From Actinomycetes bacterium (GTDB lineage: Bacteria; Actinomycetota; Actinomycetes; Propionibacteriales; Propionibacteriaceae), in the NCBI GenBank assembly GCA_023437345.1, contig JAEZGC010000010.1, forward strand, positions 1 to 6,813: a stretch of DNA of 6,813 nucleotides, read 5' to 3'. Within the stretch, counting starts at the first letter, position 1. The number at the start of each line of letters is the position of its first letter. Shown in pieces: positions 5,311-6,813 of the stretch. The notes beneath the pieces are model-generated. The model saw only the letters and a list, made by a program, of their open reading frames with translations. It was not told the DNA's origin and searched no databases. The position numbers and the translations under genes are program-made.

Positions 5311-5446
5311 CGGTTATCGGCGTGGTGTCCAGAGCGTGCTCCGGCGGCGGGGGCACCAGCGCGGGTTATGCGGCCCGAAGACCCACCAATAACCGGTCCG
5401 AGCGCCCCCGCTTTCCCCGCCTGCCCAGCGACCCGTCCCATAACCG
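5311..5446. repeat. Dyad-symmetric array of four GGTTAT elements
   Basis: GGTTAT occurs on the plus strand at 5312-5317 and 5364-5369 and on the minus strand at 5389-5394 and 5440-5445. Start-to-start spacings are 52, 25 and 51 bases. The outer pair is centred at 5378.5 and the inner pair at 5379, so the four form two nested inverted pairs around one point. Three of the four extend to CGGTTATnGG; the copy at 5364 reads GGGTTATGCG. I see no other GGTTAT in the window. Looser relatives follow at 5537 (GGTTAC) and 5565 (CGTTAT on minus). The pattern suggests a multi-site binding region for a dimeric regulator upstream of the SAF promoter. The identity of any protein is unknown. Confidence 0.6.
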
Positions 5447-5523
5447 TCTCCGACGCCCCCATCACGCAAGCGAGGCCGCCGGCGCCGCTGAGGCTGGACG
5501 GCGCGGGTCCGGTTCGGCCAGCG

Positions 5524-5533
5524 TTGTTAACAA
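5524..5533. promoter_or_regulatory. Perfect palindrome TTGTTAACAA
   Basis: A ten-base perfect palindrome made mostly of A and T in otherwise GC-rich DNA, followed four bases later by GGTTAC. It could be an operator or easily opened DNA. No gene starts close by, and I do not recognise the motif as a specific regulator site. Confidence 0.35.
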
Positions 5534-5604
5534 TCTGGTTACGGCACCGTCCAGTACGCGTTCGATAACGTTTTCGGACCTACGATTTGGGTAAGGCCCG
5601 GCCC

Positions 5605-5669
5605 TTGGTTGCCGCAAGAACCAAACCTGATCGCCCAGGGGGTTGCTCGGATATCCAGTAGCCCCCTGG
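5605..5669. other. Two adjacent hairpins, possible transcript end
   Basis: TTGGTT (5605-5610) and AACCAA (5619-5624) form a six-pair stem with an eight-base loop. CCAGGGGG (5635-5642) and CCCCCTGG (5662-5669) form a perfect eight-pair stem with a 19-base loop. Both lie 120-190 bases beyond the stop of the 136-aa gene. Neither is followed by a T run on either strand, so a simple intrinsic terminator is not shown. They may be 3'-end structures, protein-binding dyads or parts of a small RNA. Confidence 0.35.
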
Positions 5670-5682
5670 TGCCATGTCTGGG

Positions 5683-5772
5683 GCGGGCTGCCGGCAGACC
5701 CGCAGCGCTCCGGCAATCCCGCCACCGCGCCGGCGTCCCCTACCCGGAAGACAACGTCGGCCCGTTCGGCCG
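5683..5772 (-). terminator. Candidate 3'-end hairpins of the 136-aa gene
   Basis: Downstream of the stop at 5791, CGGCC (5772-5768 on minus) pairs with GGCCG across a five-base loop and is followed by ACGTTGTCTT, slightly T-rich. Further on, GCGGG (5703-5699) pairs with CCCGC (5687-5683) around the palindrome CTGCCGGCAG. Actinobacterial terminators often lack a strong U tract, which makes these plausible but unproven. Confidence 0.3.
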
Positions 5773-5790
5773 TCTGGAATGCACCGAGGG

Positions 5791-6201
5791 TCAGCGGGAA
5801 CGATAGCTCTCCAGCGCCCGGGCCAGGAAGTCCGCCAGCGGCCCGGTCTCCCCGTCGCGGCCGCCACGCCCGACCTCCAGGACCGGCGGCGCAGGCGTCA
5901 CGTTCACCCCGGTGAACCGGGCCAGCACGCCGCCCGAGGTCACCAGGTTGTAGAACTCGCCGCCCGGGCCGACAGCCAGCGTCCGGGCCGCGTTGATGTA
6001 CCAGCCGGTCAGCGGGGTCTTCACCCGCTGGCCGCTCAGCAGGGTCGCGTGCAGCGGCTCGGGCGCCAACCCGAGCCGGGTGGCGTCGGCGACGAAAGCG
6101 TCAAGCTGCGGCTGGGCCGCGGCAGCCTCGGCCTGGGCGGCCGCCGCAGCGAACTCCAGCCGACGCCGGGCATCGGTGTGGCGCTGCGTCGGGTCGACCA
6201 T
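5791..6201 (-). CDS. Conserved-looking hypothetical protein, 136 aa
   Basis: I do not recognise the family. From the ATG at 6201 the protein starts MVDPTQRHTD, followed by an Ala-rich, charged helical segment (about 11-45, with RRRLEFAAAAAQAEAAAA). It continues into a mixed region with a folded look: GWYINAARTLAVGPGGEFYN (66-85) and LVTSGGVLARFTGV (86-99), then a Gly-rich linker (110-120) and a C-terminal amphipathic helix (PLADFLARALESYRSR). There is no signal peptide, membrane helix or Cys/His cluster. An upstream ATG at 6267 is in frame, but the added 22 residues would overlap the divergent promoter zone. TACTCT lies exactly six bases before the chosen ATG, suggesting a leaderless message. 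It is read toward the Tad locus but 736 bases separate it from the SAF gene, so a link is not established. Confidence 0.7.
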   Translation of the reverse strand: MVDPTQRHTDARRRLEFAAAAAQAEAAAAQPQLDAFVADATRLGLAPEPLHATLLSGQRVKTPLTGWYINAARTLAVGPGGEFYNLVTSGGVLARFTGVNVTPAPPVLEVGRGGRDGETGPLADFLARALESYRSR

Positions 6202-6207
6202 GCCGGA

Positions 6208-6213
6208 AGAGTA
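6208..6213 (-). promoter_or_regulatory. -10 element for a leaderless transcript of the 136-aa gene
   Basis: The minus strand reads TACTCT, six bases, then ATG. This spacing would place the transcription start on the A of the ATG. No purine-rich Shine-Dalgarno sequence precedes the ATG. Leaderless messages are common in actinobacteria. No good -35 is visible. Confidence 0.45.
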
Positions 6214-6282
6214 GTCGTGCGGTGGCAAACCTGCCGTCTGTCTGTGCCGTCCGGTCAGGGACAGCATGGAACCGCCGACGCC

Positions 6283-6288
6283 AGGGGG
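6283..6288 (+). promoter_or_regulatory. Shine-Dalgarno site of the NDH-2-like gene
   Basis: AGGGGG followed by five bases and ATG at 6294. It supports this start and agrees with the FAD-binding motif beginning within the first 15 residues. Confidence 0.7.
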
Positions 6289-6293
6289 ACCGG

Positions 6294-6813
6294 ATGAGCG
6301 CTCGAAGCAGGGCGACCGAGGTCGTGGTGCTGGGCGCGGGCTACAGCGGCCTGTGGACGGCGCGCCGGCTCGCCCGCCGGATCCGGCGCGACCTGGCCGG
6401 TGGCGGGGTGCGACTCACCCTCGTCTCCGAGATGGACCACCACGCCTTCCACGGCTGGACCGCCGAGGTCATCACCGGCGACGTCCGGCCCGAGCACGCA
6501 CGGGTCCCGATCACCCGGCTGCTGCCACCCGAGTGCGTCACGGTGTGGGGATCGGCGACAGCTGTCGACCTGGCGGCCCAGACCGTGGCTGTCGTCGCCG
6601 GCGGCCAGACCCAGGCTCTGCACTACGACCACCTGGTGATCGCGGTGGACAGCAAGGACGCCCGCGACCGGATCGACGGCCTGCGCGCCCATGGGTGGTC
6701 GGTGAAGGACGACGGCCACCTCGGACGGCTCAACGTGCACCTCGGCGAGGTGGCGGACGCCGCGGTCGCCGCCGCAGGCCCCGTCCACCGGCGGCTGCTG
6801 ACCGCCGTGGTGG
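6294..6813 (+). CDS. Type II NADH dehydrogenase-like FAD oxidoreductase, partial (C-terminus beyond window)
   Basis: 173 complete codons are visible. The N-terminus TEVVVLGAGYSGLWTARRLARR (8-29) is a Rossmann FAD-binding site with GAGYSG at 14-19. DHHAFHGWTAEVITGDVRPEH (split at 48-68) and VPITRLLPP match the region of NDH-2 enzymes that usually reads NHHxFQ...L...ATG. A second strand motif YDHLVIAVDS (111-120) follows, and the visible end RRLLTAVV (166-173) should lead into the NADH-binding GxGxxG. NDH-2 proteins pass electrons from NADH through FAD to quinone at the inner face of the membrane. Odd point: the usual ATGS after YDxLVIA reads AVDS here, so substrate or cofactor handling may differ. 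Other pyridine nucleotide-disulfide oxidoreductases, such as sulfide:quinone reductase-like proteins, remain possible until the missing half is seen. Divergent from the 136-aa gene; no link to the Tad genes is evident. Confidence 0.8.
   Translation, partial: MSARSRATEVVVLGAGYSGLWTARRLARRIRRDLAGGGVRLTLVSEMDHHAFHGWTAEVITGDVRPEHARVPITRLLPPECVTVWGSATAVDLAAQTVAVVAGGQTQALHYDHLVIAVDSKDARDRIDGLRAHGWSVKDDGHLGRLNVHLGEVADAAVAAAGPVHRRLLTAVV

Larger units (their letters stand above)
5198..5790. other. Long non-coding stretch between the SAF promoter and the 136-aa gene
   Basis: No reading frame in this stretch has a credible start, codon pattern or recognisable product; open frames such as those around 5322-5594 (plus) or 5580-5867 (minus) are low-complexity Arg/Pro/Ala chains. 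The right half of 5310-5600 is locally AT-richer than its surroundings (ATAACC, TTAACAA, GTTAC, GATAACG, TACGATTT). It contains the GGTTAT array, a palindrome and several hairpins listed separately. Both flanking genes run on the minus strand, so it holds the end of one transcript and the upstream control region of the next. A small RNA cannot be excluded. Confidence 0.6.
6202..6293. promoter_or_regulatory. Divergent intergenic promoter region
   Basis: Ninety-two bases separate the starts of the divergent genes. They contain the TACTCT element on the minus strand and, for the plus-strand gene, no convincing -10/-35 pair. CTGTC (6238-6242) and GACAG (6260-6264) form a weak inverted repeat around CGTCCGGTC, which resembles the arm sequence of the Tad leaders. 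CGTCCGG, however, is frequent in this DNA, so that resemblance carries little weight. Confidence 0.4.

Noticed and set aside
5600..5670. tRNA or known riboswitch in the hairpin region
   Set aside because: No GTTCRA T-loop, no cloverleaf spacing, and I see no conserved core of the c-di-GMP or c-di-AMP riboswitches.
6248..6256. Third copy of the CGTCCGGTG leader arm in the divergent promoter
   Set aside because: Only eight of nine bases match, CGTCCGG recurs several times inside coding sequence here, and none of the other module blocks is nearby.
5674..6297. 207-codon plus-strand frame over the 136-aa gene
   Set aside because: Antisense shadow rich in Arg, Gly, Pro and Gln; ends just inside the NDH-2-like start region and has no domain features.
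6255..6788. 177-codon minus-strand frame over the NDH-2-like gene
   Set aside because: Opposite to a clear FAD-binding protein with a good ribosome-binding site; no recognisable features of its own.

Overview
The window is very GC-rich chromosomal DNA. Gene style (start/stop-overlapped genes, a probable leaderless gene, strong G/C at third codon positions) and protein families point to a high-GC actinobacterium (Actinomycetota); I cannot place it to genus. No rRNA, tRNA, CRISPR array, transposase or phage gene is visible.

Layout. Positions 1-5054 hold a Tad/Flp-type (type IVc pilus or type II/IV secretion-like) assembly locus read entirely from the minus strand, so its 5' end is at the right. 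In transcription order: SAF-domain protein (4428-5054), TadZ/CpaE-like P-loop protein (3667-4431), CpaF/TadA secretion ATPase (2252-3670), TadB (1395-2252) and TadC (529-1398). These five genes are joined by ATGA or TGATG overlaps and look translationally coupled. After 172 non-coding bases come a 59-residue Flp-like prepilin (177-356) and, overlapping it by GTGA, a TadE-like pseudopilin cut by the window edge (1-180). CpaF would power the TadB/TadC inner-membrane platform, TadZ would localise the machine, and the two small proteins would be substrates. No prepilin peptidase or secretin is in the window; a secretin is not expected in a cell with one membrane.

Positions 5055-5790 are 736 bases without a convincing gene. 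They hold the SAF-gene leader and promoter, a dyad-symmetric array of four GGTTAT elements around 5379, a TTGTTAACAA palindrome, and several hairpins. Then come a 136-residue protein of unknown function on the minus strand (5791-6201), probably leaderless, and a divergent plus-strand gene for a type II NADH dehydrogenase-like flavoprotein (6294 to the window end).

Most interesting result. The two places where transcription of the Tad genes should start, upstream of the SAF gene and upstream of the prepilin gene, carry the same ordered set of sequence blocks: AGTT(G/T)TCCACAGATC, GAGACGTCT, exactly 22 bases, TAGAGTC, CACCGGACG, AACCCACCCC. Both leaders can also form the same outer stem, and in both a segment inside the loop is complementary to the ribosome-binding region, using different bases in the two leaders. 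This looks like a duplicated promoter-leader module that would coordinate machine and pilin synthesis. I know of no description of it, but I cannot search.
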